Shown: positions 54,846-63,991 of the stretch, in pieces | How the letters are laid out: the number at the start of each line of letters is the position of its first letter | How positions within the stretch are numbered: position 1 is the stretch's first letter | Assembly (NCBI GenBank): GCA_947451145.1 | Contig: CANFXW010000012.1 | Location: 43,612-107,611, forward strand | From: Sphingomonadaceae bacterium | GTDB taxonomy: Bacteria > Pseudomonadota > Alphaproteobacteria > Sphingomonadales > Sphingomonadaceae | Direction: 5' to 3' | Length of the DNA stretch: 64,000 bases | Made by a program: the position numbers and the translations under genes | The notes under the pieces: model-generated | What the model was told of the DNA's origin: nothing | Seen by the model: the letters and a program-made list of their open reading frames with translations, nothing else | The model's database searches: none

Positions 54846-55748
54846 TTAGTCGTTGTCAGCCGGTGTAACGGCATAGCGTTTTGCTAGCACATGCTCCCGC
54901 CAGGCGATGACCAGGCCTGCCATCACTACCAGCGGCATGCCGATCCAGGTGCTGCTTGCGGGCAGGTAATGCCAGATAAGCCAGCCATAGAGCGTCGCCC
55001 AGATGATCTGGCTGTAGTCCATGATGATCACACTGGCGACTTGCCCCAGCCGCAAGGCGGAGGTCATGAACAGCTGCCCCAGAGTGCCTGTCACACCGAC
55101 CATGACCAGCAGAAACCACTGCCAAGACGTGTGCGGCGTGATGAAAAAGGGCAGGAACAGCGTCATCAGGGCCGTGCCGAACAGGGCAAAATAGAACACC
55201 ACCGTCACCGGCTCCTCGGTTTTGCCGAGATCGCGGATCTGGAAGCTGATCGTCGCGTTGAGGAAAGCAGAGACCAGCCCTGCAATGGCGCCCAGCAGCG
55301 GAATATGGGCGTGGCCGGGCTGGGTGATCACCAGAATCCCGGCAAAGCCAAAGGTCACCGCTGTCCAGCGCCACGGCCCGACATGATCGCGCATGACGAG
55401 CGAGGCGATGATCACGGCAAACAGCGGAGCCGCGAAGTTGAGCGTGGTCGATTCGGCCAGTGGCAGCAGGATAACTGCGGCGAAATTGCTGAACATGCCG
55501 GTCATGCCCAGGCCCGCACGGGCGGCATGCTTGCCGATATGGCGGGTTTTCAGACGGGAAAGGCCACCGGTCGCGCCCAGATAGCCAAGCAGGATCGGCA
55601 GCGCCACTGCCTGCCGCCAAAACATCACCTCGGGCAGGGCAACGCCGCTGGCGTTGGCGAGCTTGCCCGCCATGAACATCGTCGCGATGAGCAGCGCTGC
55701 AATGAGGCGCAGGCCTAGCGCAAAGACAGGACGTTGGCGGGTTTCCAC
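54846..55748 (-). CDS. DMT/EamA-family transporter
   Basis: A 300-residue inner-membrane protein with ten predicted TM helices in two repeats, typical of drug/metabolite transporters. Repeat starts near LRLIAALLIATMFMAGKLAN and IPLLGAIAGLVSAFLNATI. The substrate is unknown. It is convergent with the preceding membrane-protein gene (7 bases apart). A second EamA gene at 59044 is a different subgroup. Confidence 0.85.
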   Translation of the reverse strand: METRQRPVFALGLRLIAALLIATMFMAGKLANASGVALPEVMFWRQAVALPILLGYLGATGGLSRLKTRHIGKHAARAGLGMTGMFSNFAAVILLPLAESTTLNFAAPLFAVIIASLVMRDHVGPWRWTAVTFGFAGILVITQPGHAHIPLLGAIAGLVSAFLNATISFQIRDLGKTEEPVTVVFYFALFGTALMTLFLPFFITPHTSWQWFLLVMVGVTGTLGQLFMTSALRLGQVASVIIMDYSQIIWATLYGWLIWHYLPASSTWIGMPLVVMAGLVIAWREHVLAKRYAVTPADND

Positions 55749-55795
55749 AAGGCCGCTTTAAGGATTGCCCCGCCTCGCGCAAGGGTGAGAGGAAA

Positions 55796-56983
55796 TCAGC
55801 CCTTCTTGGCAGGCGCTTCGTAGTTCTCGGGAGTCAGATCGATCATCTCCACCCGGGGTACCGATTCACGCATCCGCATGTGCGAGCCGGTAACGTCCTC
55901 ACTGAACCGTGAGGTGAGGGAGTAACGTTCGACCATGTAGAACCCGGGCCGCGCCCCTTCGCCTTGCTTGAGCGGTGCGTAGACCCGCTTGCCAATGTTC
56001 TCAGAAACCGGCTTCAACCAATCCTTGCTGCCATTTGAGCGCAACACCTCGATATCGGTGACATGGCCGTCCGGACCGATCCAGAAACCGATGTCGGCCC
56101 AAGACCCTTGGCCATTGGTTGAATAACGCTGCCACGCAGAAGTCGATTGAATATCGCCGCCAGCATCTTTGGTCAGATCGATGCGCGACAGCGGCTCGGC
56201 ATAGAGCAGCATCGGGCGGTCAGCGCCACCGGTCTTGGCAAAAGCACGGATCAGTGCCTCGGTGCTGGCGGCAACGCCCACCTTTCGGTCGATCCGCGCC
56301 CGGATGACTTCTGCTGCAATAGCAAAGTCTTCGGCACCGCTCAGCGGATGGAGGCTGACAGAATCGAGCATCGAATCGAGTTTGCGCCGTGCTTCCGGCG
56401 TCGGATTGTCTTCATAGCGCACGCGCAAGATCAGCGCCTGCCGCAGCCGTGCCAGTGTTGCGATGCGGTTTTGCTTGAGCCCAAGCGCGCGCTGTTCAAT
56501 GGCGCGATAGCCCCGCTCTGCCTCATCGGGGAAGCCAAGTTTGGCACGGCTGTCGGCCACGCCGACTTGAGCCAGCAAGGTGCGGAAATCATCGGCGCCA
56601 AAGGCGGATTTCAGCGTATCACGCACGTCCAGCATCGAGAGCTGGTAATCCTTCGCCTCGCCAACATGCTCGGCAATGCGGCCGTTGGCGCGCAGGAGGT
56701 CTGACACCGGCACCGGGTACGTTCCGCCGAACTGGCGGTTACGACGCAGCGACTTCTTCAAGGTGCTTCGGCTACCGGCATAGTCACCGGAAACAAACTG
56801 ATTCTCTGCATGGGCGAGCGTGGCCGCAACATCCTTGTCGGGCGAGCAGTGCTGTTTGATGCACTCCTCCAACTCAGCCGCGGTTTGCTTCAAGGGTCTG
56901 CCGGTTACGACGATTTCGTCGGCCAGTGCGGCTCCGGAGAAATTGATAGCAAGGGCCAGCAGTGCGGTGCGCCAGGGTTGCAT
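55796..56983 (-). CDS. Periplasmic TPR-like protein with TonB C-terminal-like domain
   Basis: A 395-residue exported protein: signal peptide (MQPWRTALLALAINFSG..ALA, cleavage before DEIVV). Residues about 50-240 are helical and TPR-like (AHAENQFVSGDYAGSRSTLKKSL, AERGYRAIEQRALGLKQNRIATLARLRQAL). The C-terminal third (WADIGFWIGPDGHVTDIEVLRSNGSKDWLKPV) resembles a TonB-C domain. Similar proteins occur in sphingomonads; role unknown. Confidence 0.65.
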   Translation of the reverse strand: MQPWRTALLALAINFSGAALADEIVVTGRPLKQTAAELEECIKQHCSPDKDVAATLAHAENQFVSGDYAGSRSTLKKSLRRNRQFGGTYPVPVSDLLRANGRIAEHVGEAKDYQLSMLDVRDTLKSAFGADDFRTLLAQVGVADSRAKLGFPDEAERGYRAIEQRALGLKQNRIATLARLRQALILRVRYEDNPTPEARRKLDSMLDSVSLHPLSGAEDFAIAAEVIRARIDRKVGVAASTEALIRAFAKTGGADRPMLLYAEPLSRIDLTKDAGGDIQSTSAWQRYSTNGQGSWADIGFWIGPDGHVTDIEVLRSNGSKDWLKPVSENIGKRVYAPLKQGEGARPGFYMVERYSLTSRFSEDVTGSHMRMRESVPRVEMIDLTPENYEAPAKKG

Positions 56984-57095
56984 GGTAACACTATTCTCCC
57001 CAAGTGAGCGGCTGCGGCATGACTATGTATTTGTCAGCGCGGTAACAATCCGCACAGGACAAAGCGCCGAGGAAATCCGACGAGGGACGCGAACT

Positions 57096-57314
57096 TTGGA
57101 CTGGCTTGATTTCGAATGGCTGCAACAGCCCCTAGTGCCCGGGTGCATAGCCTTGGCTGTCGCGATAATCGCCTGGATCGGCGATCACCGCCGCCGCAAG
57201 CGCAGGAACATCGACGCCGTCGGTTTTGTCGACTGGACGACGATCTTCTTTATCGCGCTGATGTTGGCAGTGCTGCTGCTCGGCGGAGCGGCCCGGATCT
57301 GGCTTACCTCTTAG
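57096..57314 (+). CDS. Small two-TM membrane protein
   Basis: A 72-residue protein from TTG 57096 (GAGGGA 8 bases upstream). Two hydrophobic helices (PLVPGCIALAVAIIAWIG and TIFFIALMLAVLLLGGAARIW) flank a basic loop (DHRRRKRRN). No family is recognised. The 3' end overlaps the convergent cpaF by four bases. The composition and topology support a real gene, but evidence is modest. Confidence 0.55.
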   Translation: MDWLDFEWLQQPLVPGCIALAVAIIAWIGDHRRRKRRNIDAVGFVDWTTIFFIALMLAVLLLGGAARIWLTS

Positions 57315-58873
57315 AGGCAGGCTTCCAGATAGGCCTGATCGAAACCGAATTGCCGTGCCTTTTCCAGCGTATAGGGCCGCAGGCCCGATGCGCGGAACTC
57401 ACCGATGATCTTGCCGTCCTCGCTTTCGTCGAGATACTCGAACTTGAACAGGTTCTGCGTCACGATCACATCGCCTTCCATGCCGATCACCTCGGTGATG
57501 TCGGTGGTGCGGCGTGAACCGTCGCGCAGACGCTTGACCTGCACGATCAGATCGACCGATTCGGCGATCTGGCGGCTGATGGCTTCCTTCGGGATCTTGA
57601 TGTCGCCCATCAGGATCATGTTTTCCATACGGCCAAGGCATTCGCGCGGGCTGTTGGCGTGGAGCGTACACATCGAACCATCGTGACCGGTGTTCATCGC
57701 GGCGAGAAGGTCGAAACACTCCGCGCCACGAATTTCGCCGAGGATGATGCGGTCAGGACGCATACGCAGGGCGTTCTTCACCAGATCGCCGATGGTAATC
57801 GCGCCTTGGCCTTCAAGGTTTGGCGGACGGGTTTCCAGCGGCAGCCAGTGTGGTTGCTGCAGGCGAAGTTCGGCGGCGTCTTCGATGGTCAGCACGCGCT
57901 CGCCCGGGTCGATCATCTTCGACAGGGCGTTGAGCATGGTCGTTTTACCCGAACCGGTACCGCCCGAGATAACCACGTTCATCCGGCAGGCCCCGGCGAT
58001 TTTCAACGCAGTCGCCATCTTCTCGCTCATCGAACCGAAGTCCTTGAGCATGTCGATGGTGATCGGCTTCTCGGAAAACTTACGAATCGAGATCGCGGTG
58101 CCGCGCAGCGAGAGCGGCGGCACGATGACGTTAACGCGGCTGCCGTCTTTCAGGCGGGCGTCGGCGAGCGGCGTGGTCTGGTCGACACGGCGGCCGACCT
58201 GATTGACGATACGCTGGGCGATCTGGAACAGGTGCTGTTCGTCGCGGAAACGGATGGTCGAAAGGACCAGCTTGCCCTTCTTTTCGATATAGGTCTGGTC
58301 CGGGCCATTGACCATGATATCCGAGATGTCGGGATCGTTGAGCAGCTCTTCGAGCGGTCCGAAGCCCAGCAGTTCGTCGATCAGCACCTTTTCCAGCGCG
58401 AACTGTTCGCGGCGGTTGAGCGTGATCTTCAGCTCGGCGAGCACCTCAAGGATGATCGGGCGGAATTCTTCGGAAAGTTCGTCCTTGGTCAGCGTTGCCG
58501 CCGCTTCGGGATCGACTCGCTCGAGCAGGCGCGGGAGCACCTGTTCCTTGATCTTGTGGACCGAGGCTTCGAAACCTTCGACCGCCGCCGGGCCTTCGTT
58601 GACCGCATTGGCGCGGTCGGTCAGGCGGGTCATCGCATCGGATTTGAGCGCCTGCGATTCGGGCGGCGGGGCAAAACTGTCAGTGCTGCCGGGAAGGGGC
58701 GGGAACTGGTCACCGCCTGGAAAACCGCCGGGAATCGGCGGCAGACCACCGGGGCGCGGTGCCTCGGGTGAGGCGTTTCCGCCGCCGCCCTTCATCGGGC
58801 GCGCTACGCCGAATTGCGGCCGCGCGCCGGGCGACATGCCGGCAGCTCCTGGTTTTCGCCCGAATGCACTCAT
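57311..58873 (-). CDS. cpaF: CpaF/TadA-family secretion ATPase
   Basis: A 520-residue ATPase for Tad/Flp-type pilus assembly. The N-terminal ~80 residues are Pro/Gly-rich and disordered. The core starts near VHKIKEQVLPRLLERVDPE; GFGPLEELLNDPDISDIMVNG and Walker A GGTGSGKTTMLNALSK follow, with RMRPDRIILGEIRGAE and TGHDGSMCTLHANSP. ATG 58873 (MSAFGRKPG) is chosen; an upstream in-frame ATG lacks conservation. No other tad/cpa genes are adjacent, so this may be a lone or distal copy. Confidence 0.92.
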   Translation of the reverse strand: MSAFGRKPGAAGMSPGARPQFGVARPMKGGGGNASPEAPRPGGLPPIPGGFPGGDQFPPLPGSTDSFAPPPESQALKSDAMTRLTDRANAVNEGPAAVEGFEASVHKIKEQVLPRLLERVDPEAAATLTKDELSEEFRPIILEVLAELKITLNRREQFALEKVLIDELLGFGPLEELLNDPDISDIMVNGPDQTYIEKKGKLVLSTIRFRDEQHLFQIAQRIVNQVGRRVDQTTPLADARLKDGSRVNVIVPPLSLRGTAISIRKFSEKPITIDMLKDFGSMSEKMATALKIAGACRMNVVISGGTGSGKTTMLNALSKMIDPGERVLTIEDAAELRLQQPHWLPLETRPPNLEGQGAITIGDLVKNALRMRPDRIILGEIRGAECFDLLAAMNTGHDGSMCTLHANSPRECLGRMENMILMGDIKIPKEAISRQIAESVDLIVQVKRLRDGSRRTTDITEVIGMEGDVIVTQNLFKFEYLDESEDGKIIGEFRASGLRPYTLEKARQFGFDQAYLEACL

Positions 58874-59043
58874 CAGCCAAATTTCCCTGTTGCCCGCCAA
58901 TTCCGGATGCGGCAGGCCCATTGCATGAATGACGATATATGGTTGAAACTTTGAAAACTTCCTAAACAGGGCGGAAACCTAGTCACAAAAGATACAAATG
59001 TTCGCAATTCCACCGGAATGCGGCGCGGGAGAGAACGCTTATT

Positions 59044-59943
59044 ATGCGCCAGACTGAACGTAGCGGCCTGATCTGGGCGCTATGCGGTTTCGCTTTGCTG
59101 TCTGGCGGTGACGCTGTGGTTAAAACCATGGCGGGGCACTGGGCACCAACGGCCATTGCCGCGACACGCTATGTGCTGGGGGCAGTTGGCCTTGGGCTTT
59201 TGCTATTGATCCGAGAGGGACGGACAGGCTTCGCCATGCCGCTTCCGGGGCTGCAAATGCTGCGCGGCTTTGGCGTGGGGATAGCTACGCTTGGATTTTT
59301 CTCTGCCGTTGCCTTCATGCCGCTGGCGACCGCGACCTCGATCACCTTCACCAGCCCGATGATTACCGCGATTCTCTCCGCCGTCTTTCTTGGCGAGCCA
59401 GCCAGGCGCGAAACGTGGATCGCAACGGTTGTTGCCTTCATCGGCGTTTTGATCGTGCTGCGCCCCAATTTCGCGGCGCTGGGACTGGCGGCCTTTCTGC
59501 CGCTGCTCTCGGCTGTGGGCATGAGCCTGCTGATGATCGGCAACCGCGCCTCGGCCGGCAAGGCGAGTCCGCTGGCCCTGCAGTTCTTTGTTGCCATATT
59601 CGCTGCACCTTTGCTGGTGATTGCGACATTGATTGGCGCGAACACGGACAGCGCGCGGCTGGCGCTCAGCTTACCGCACTGGAGCGTAATTGCCCGCTGC
59701 GGCGTAGTCGCCGTTAGTGCGAGCTTTGCCCATTGGGCGATCTATCAGGGCACGGTGCGGGCAGGCGCAGCCACGATTGCGCCCATGACCTATGTGCAGT
59801 TGCTGGTCGCTACCGCGCTCGGCTTTGTCGTCTTTGGTGACTCGCCTGATCTTGTTGCGTTGTTTGGGGCGGCACTGATTGTCGGCTCAGGCCTGTGGCT
59901 ATGGAATACCGGGCGCTGGCGGGAGCCGGGCGCTACCGACTGA
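59044..59943 (+). CDS. DMT/EamA-family transporter
   Basis: A 299-residue ten-TM transporter with two EamA repeats (LIWALCGFALLSGGDAVVKTMAGH; AFLPLLSAVGMSLLMIGNRAS). MPLATATSITFTSPMITAILSAVFLGEP is the typical mid-repeat motif. The substrate is unknown. It starts 170 bases beyond the divergent cpaF. A small palindrome GGTAAA/TTTACC lies just after the stop at 59950-59967. Confidence 0.88.
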   Translation: MRQTERSGLIWALCGFALLSGGDAVVKTMAGHWAPTAIAATRYVLGAVGLGLLLLIREGRTGFAMPLPGLQMLRGFGVGIATLGFFSAVAFMPLATATSITFTSPMITAILSAVFLGEPARRETWIATVVAFIGVLIVLRPNFAALGLAAFLPLLSAVGMSLLMIGNRASAGKASPLALQFFVAIFAAPLLVIATLIGANTDSARLALSLPHWSVIARCGVVAVSASFAHWAIYQGTVRAGAATIAPMTYVQLLVATALGFVVFGDSPDLVALFGAALIVGSGLWLWNTGRWREPGATD

Positions 59944-60059
59944 AAATCATGGTAAATTTTGGTTTACCACATCCGGCGATGCAAGATTTGTAAATTGAGC
60001 CCTAGTGCAATCACCTAATGGCACAGCAAGCAAGTTGAGGCCGGGATTGGGGAACGCAA

Positions 60060-61415
60060 TTGCACCACATCGGCCGAATTCTGCGCGAGTTTCCGTGGCG
60101 CTGGTCTTTGCACTGGTTGGTCGCGCCCAGTCTGGTTCCCGTAATCTTTTGGCCTCAGGGTGGACCATCGATGTGGCGGGCCATCATTACCTGTGGATTT
60201 CTGGGCCTGGCTTTGGCTCAAATGCCCTGGCCATGGCTGAAGCGGATTGCGGCAGTTGCCCTGACCGGAACGATGACGGTCGCCTTCGTCATGATGAATT
60301 TCAACCTGGACACCTACACGTCCGACCAGTTGCCATTCTTCCTGCGGGAATCGCAGTGGTATGTTTCGAACGAATACGTGATGATCGGAACGCTGGTGGT
60401 TGTGGGGCTTTGGCTGGCCTTTACCCACGCGCCAAGCGTGCCGCGTTTCAAGGCGCTGCACCAATGGGGTATGGGCATTCTCGCCGTGCTGTGCCTCGCG
60501 GGATTTGATACTTTTGCCGCCGGTGCAGCACTTGGTTCCTATGGGCGACAGCCTGCCGAGGGGCAGGCATTCCAGTCCGCCGTACACGACACCTCCTTTG
60601 GCGCCCCGGGGCAAGGACGTCACAATGTGGTGCTTGTCGTCGTGGAATCACTAGGCGTGCCGCTGTTTGCCGAAGGGCAGTCGCAATTTGCCGCTGACTG
60701 GGACCGCTCCGAATGGCGCGCGCGCTATGCCGTCAGCCACGGCACGGTCCCCTATTTTGGTTCGACAACCCACGCCGAGGTGCGCGAACTGTGCGGGCAG
60801 TGGGATAACTACACGACCTTCGATTTCGACAAGGGCGGTTGCCTGCCGCAGCGCATGAAGATGGCAGGATACCAGACCACCGCAATGCATGCCTTTGACG
60901 GCGGTTTTTTCCAACGGGACGAGTGGTGGAACAAACTTGATTTCCAGAAGCAGATGTTCGCTCCGGAGCTGATGCAGGCCGGTGTGCGCCCCTGCGGCGG
61001 TGTATTCCCCGGGGCTTGCGATACCGACATTCCAACTTTGATCGCCAAGCAGATCAAGCAGAGCCACCAGCCGCAGTTCGTCTATTGGCTGACGCTCAAT
61101 TCGCATCTACCTGTCTTGCCCGAACAGTCTCTCGGCACCGAACAATGCAGCAAGGCTTTGGCGGCGGTAGGTGCGGTATCGCCCCGGCTCTGCCGCCTGT
61201 TTACCGTGCACCACAATCTGGCGCAGGCGATCAGCAAGATGGCGATGGATCCGAGCCTGCCACCAACCGATATCCTGATCGTAGGCGATCACACGCCGCC
61301 CTATTTCGAGCGCGACCTGCGCGCCGGGTTTGATCTGGAGAATGTTCCCTGGGTGCTGCTGCGGGCCAAGGACAAGGCACCGGTGAGCCAGCCGCAAACC
61401 TCCCGGCTCCGCTGA
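60060..61415 (+). CDS. LtaS/MdoB-like sulfatase-fold membrane enzyme
   Basis: A 451-residue protein with four to five N-terminal TM helices (about 15-150) and a periplasmic alkaline-phosphatase-superfamily domain. The metal/nucleophile region shows NVVLVVVESLG and GSTTHAEVRELCG near 234-246, matching the nucleophile Thr of LtaS/OpgB enzymes, with DILIVGDHTPPYF (Asp-His) near the C-terminus. Expected reaction is transfer of a phospho-alcohol group to an envelope glycan or lipid; the acceptor is unknown. TTG start with GGGGA upstream. Confidence 0.75.
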   Translation: MHHIGRILREFPWRWSLHWLVAPSLVPVIFWPQGGPSMWRAIITCGFLGLALAQMPWPWLKRIAAVALTGTMTVAFVMMNFNLDTYTSDQLPFFLRESQWYVSNEYVMIGTLVVVGLWLAFTHAPSVPRFKALHQWGMGILAVLCLAGFDTFAAGAALGSYGRQPAEGQAFQSAVHDTSFGAPGQGRHNVVLVVVESLGVPLFAEGQSQFAADWDRSEWRARYAVSHGTVPYFGSTTHAEVRELCGQWDNYTTFDFDKGGCLPQRMKMAGYQTTAMHAFDGGFFQRDEWWNKLDFQKQMFAPELMQAGVRPCGGVFPGACDTDIPTLIAKQIKQSHQPQFVYWLTLNSHLPVLPEQSLGTEQCSKALAAVGAVSPRLCRLFTVHHNLAQAISKMAMDPSLPPTDILIVGDHTPPYFERDLRAGFDLENVPWVLLRAKDKAPVSQPQTSRLR

Positions 61416-61462
61416 TCTGATTGCGCTTGGGCTGGCGGCGGCGATGTGGCATCGCTGGGTCC

Positions 61463-61984
61463 ATGGTCCGAAACTGTCTTCGATTTGCAGCACTTGTCGC
61501 GCTCCCTTTCGTATTGGGAGCAGCCGATCCGGCATTGGAAGCGAAATCGAGCGAAGGCTTGCCGGTCTGGCTCGCCGGATCGTGGCAGATGGAAGACGGG
61601 GCCAACTGGGCCGAGGAGCTGTGGACTGAGCCGCGTGACGGGATGATGCTGGGCGTCGGCCGCGATGGCTTCGGGCCAAAGGTGCAGGGCTGGGAAGTTA
61701 CCCGCATCGTCCGCAAGGTGGATGGCAGCGTCGCCTACCTCGCGCAGGTGAAGGGCGGGCAGGTGGTGGAATTCGCCCGCTCGGTTTCCAGCGATGAAGC
61801 TATCGAATTCACCAATCCGCTGCACGATTACCCCCAGCGCATCCGCTATTCGCGGCAGGGCCAGCTGCTGGTTGCCGAGATTTCGCTGATGGATGGATCA
61901 CGGCCGCACCGCTGGCTTTACCGCCCGGTTGCTTCGCCCGCCTTGGAAGTGCCGCCCGTTGAACCTCCGGCACAATCGCCGTAA
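61463..61984 (+). CDS. DUF6265-like exported protein
   Basis: A 173-residue protein with a signal peptide (VRNCLRFAALVALPFVLGAA). The mature part has LAGSWQMEDGANWAEELWTEPRDGMMLGVGR, the hallmark of a small beta-barrel/lipocalin-like DUF6265 family, and ITNPLHDYPQRIRY-like strand sequence near the end. Function unknown. ATG 61463 is taken as start. The 3' end overlaps the convergent glycosyltransferase by 67 bases. Confidence 0.75.
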   Translation: MVRNCLRFAALVALPFVLGAADPALEAKSSEGLPVWLAGSWQMEDGANWAEELWTEPRDGMMLGVGRDGFGPKVQGWEVTRIVRKVDGSVAYLAQVKGGQVVEFARSVSSDEAIEFTNPLHDYPQRIRYSRQGQLLVAEISLMDGSRPHRWLYRPVASPALEVPPVEPPAQSP

Positions 61985-63429
61985 ACGTCTACCAAGTGGC
62001 TGGCATAGGCCTCGTGGGTATCAGCGGTGAACCACAGTTTGCACTGGCGGGTATAGGCATGAACCAATGATGCCGTGCGCTGGTTCTCTTCGCCCGGCGG
62101 CATGGCGTGGAAGGTAATCACGACATCGGGCCGCCAGCTCAGGATGCGCTCCATCTCCGCGCGGGTATCGAGGTGGCTGGTGTTGTTCTCGACCGGGAAA
62201 TAGAGGTGCAGGTTATCAAACAGCGGGCTGGGGGGATAGGAATCCAGCGCCTCATAAAGCTGCATCGGCCCTTCATAGACCAGCAGGCGGGGGTGCGGGT
62301 TCCTTGCTCGGATCTGTGCCGTGATCCCCTCAATCTCCGCCTTGGCCTGCGCAGTGCGCGCGAAATCAAAGGCGCGGCCAAAGAAGGCAAAATAGACTGT
62401 GGCGAACAGGGCTAGGCTGATGCCGACAATGCCGCGGCCAAACACCATTGCAGAAGCGACACAAAGCGGCACCAGCAGCGGCAGCATGTAGTGTTCGTAA
62501 TAATTCGGCACTACCGCGACACCGGCCATGGCGGCAATTAACCACCCGGCCACAAAGGCTCTGGACTGGTGCGGCGTTGGACCGGATTTGCCGGGGCCAA
62601 GGATCATACCGGCAAGCGCGCTAACCAGCAGCGGCGCGGCCAGCAGGGCCAAAGCGCCAATCCGCACCCAGATATCGTTACCGGGATTGTAGCTCTTGGT
62701 CAGGTTGGCGCTGACCATCGCATGCCAGAATTCGGCGAAATGGCCTTGGGCGGCGAAGTAGAGGGCAAACAGCGCGAAGGGTGCGATTCCGGCCAGAGCC
62801 ATAGCGGTGGCGCGCGACATCAAGCGGGACATGGACGTGCCGCTGCGCCAGTTCTGCCACATGGCGAACAGGCCGAGGAATGCCGCCTCGAAGATCGCGG
62901 TCTGTTTGAAGGTCAGCGCTATACCTGCCAGCGCCATCGCGGCGAGGGTGGCGCTTGGAAGCTTGCCCTTCGGCAAGGCAGGCTGGGCGCGCAGCACGAT
63001 CAGCGCGGCGAGGGCGATGAACAGGTTGTAAAACACCGGCGTCTGCCCGCCACCGCCGCCAAAGCACAGCAGCGCGGCAAGATAGACTGTCCCCGCCAGC
63101 AGTGCCCCCACCGCGCCGGTGAACAGCCGTGCGATCCGGGCGATGATATAGGCCGTTGCCGAGGCGAACAGCCATGCCGCAATCTGGTAGGCGGCGATGC
63201 TATGCGATGCTTCGGCGATCAGGCGATAGGTCAGGAACAGGCCCGGACCCTTGCGATCCCAGACATCGGCATAGGGCAGCAGTCCCGCCTGCCAGCGCTG
63301 CCCGGCTAGGCGATAAAAGGTCTCGTCGCCGAAATAGTTGGGATGCCCGAACAGGCCTGCGCGGGTGAGCAGGCCAAAGGCCAAGAACCACAGCGCGAGC
63401 ACTAGCCGGGATTGGAACAGGCGGTTCAT
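61918..63429 (-). CDS. GT-C (PMT/ArnT-like) membrane glycosyltransferase
   Basis: A 503-residue polytopic protein with about ten TM helices. The first periplasmic loop has GDETFYRLAGQRWQAGLLPYADVWDRKGPG, matching the Asp-containing motif of family-39-like glycosyltransferases. The C-terminal ~100 residues are soluble (LVYEGPMQLYEALDSYPPSP). Likely uses a polyprenyl-phosphate sugar to modify an envelope component, but substrate is unknown. The overlap at the 3' end with the DUF6265-like gene is long. Confidence 0.8.
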   Translation of the reverse strand: MNRLFQSRLVLALWFLAFGLLTRAGLFGHPNYFGDETFYRLAGQRWQAGLLPYADVWDRKGPGLFLTYRLIAEASHSIAAYQIAAWLFASATAYIIARIARLFTGAVGALLAGTVYLAALLCFGGGGGQTPVFYNLFIALAALIVLRAQPALPKGKLPSATLAAMALAGIALTFKQTAIFEAAFLGLFAMWQNWRSGTSMSRLMSRATAMALAGIAPFALFALYFAAQGHFAEFWHAMVSANLTKSYNPGNDIWVRIGALALLAAPLLVSALAGMILGPGKSGPTPHQSRAFVAGWLIAAMAGVAVVPNYYEHYMLPLLVPLCVASAMVFGRGIVGISLALFATVYFAFFGRAFDFARTAQAKAEIEGITAQIRARNPHPRLLVYEGPMQLYEALDSYPPSPLFDNLHLYFPVENNTSHLDTRAEMERILSWRPDVVITFHAMPPGEENQRTASLVHAYTRQCKLWFTADTHEAYASHLVDVYGDCAGGSTGGTSKAGEATGR

Positions 63430-63498
63430 GGGGAAAGGTTAGAGCGGATTGGGCAAGAAAAGGGAAGGTCACGTCGATCAACCATCACCACGCAACAT

Positions 63499-63638
63499 CG
63501 TCATCCTGAACTTGTTTCAGGTTCCATTTCTCAACGCAGACCGAAGCCCAATTCCGCCCGCATGCCTCGCGGATTGCTTCCGTCACGCGCGCACTGAGCT
63601 CGCGGCCTGATGGATCCTGAAACAAGTTCAGGATGACG
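63499..63638. repeat. Inverted repeat with 23 bp perfect arms
   Basis: Arm 63499-63521 (begins CGTCATCCTGAAC) is the exact reverse complement of arm 63616-63638. Each arm is itself a short palindrome around CCTGAA/TTCAGG. The ~94-base centre has no gene. Elements with this core are common, repeated intergenic sequences in sphingomonads and produce spurious ORFs translating to ILNLFQDP. No gene lies in 63430-63733 otherwise. Confidence 0.8.
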
Positions 63639-63681
63639 GCCTTGGATGGAGAGGGAAGGTTGCGACGCAAAGCCCAAACAA

Positions 63682-63710
63682 GAAACGGGGCGGAATTACC
63701 CGCCCCGTTC
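63682..63710 (-). terminator. Intrinsic terminator of the atp operon
   Basis: Stem AACGGGGCGG (63684-63693) with CCGCCCCGTT (63700-63709) and a 6-base loop. On the minus strand the stem is followed by TTCTTGTTT, a T-rich tail. It lies just after atpC, so it should end the atp transcript. Confidence 0.8.
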
Positions 63711-63733
63711 GTGTGTCTCAGGTCTGAAAGCGA

Positions 63734-63991
63734 TCAGCCTTCGATGGCTTCCGCCAGAACGGTGAGGCCAGCTTCGTTAACTTCGGCAAAGCCGCCGCGA
63801 ACCTGGATTTCTTCCGGCGCTCCGCCTTCGGTCTTGTAGACCAGCAGCGCGCCGTCACGCACGGTGGACATCACCGGCGCGTGGCCCTGCAGGACACCGA
63901 AATCGCCCTCGCCGCCGGGGACGACGACCATGTGGACGTCTTCCGAGCGGATCAGCTTGGCAGGGGTGACGAGTTCGAAGTGCAGAGCCAT
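63734..63991 (-). CDS. atpC: ATP synthase epsilon subunit (short form)
   Basis: An 85-residue F1 epsilon. The beta-sandwich domain is complete ([49 protein letters not shown]...), ending at VLAEAIEG. The C-terminal two-helix domain present in longer epsilon proteins (about 130-140 residues) is absent. Short epsilons are usual in this group. ATG 63991 lies 9 bases inside the window; the rest of the atp operon is outside to the right. Confidence 0.95.
   Translation of the reverse strand: MALHFELVTPAKLIRSEDVHMVVVPGGEGDFGVLQGHAPVMSTVRDGALLVYKTEGGAPEEIQVRGGFAEVNEAGLTVLAEAIEG

Noticed and set aside
59950..59967. Small palindrome GGTAAA/TTTACC after the EamA gene
   Set aside because: Six AT-rich pairs with no T-run; too weak to call a terminator or operator.
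63485..63670. 61-residue minus-strand ORF containing ILNLFQDP
   Set aside because: It lies on the inverted repeat at 63499-63638; this peptide is a known type of spurious translation of such repeats.
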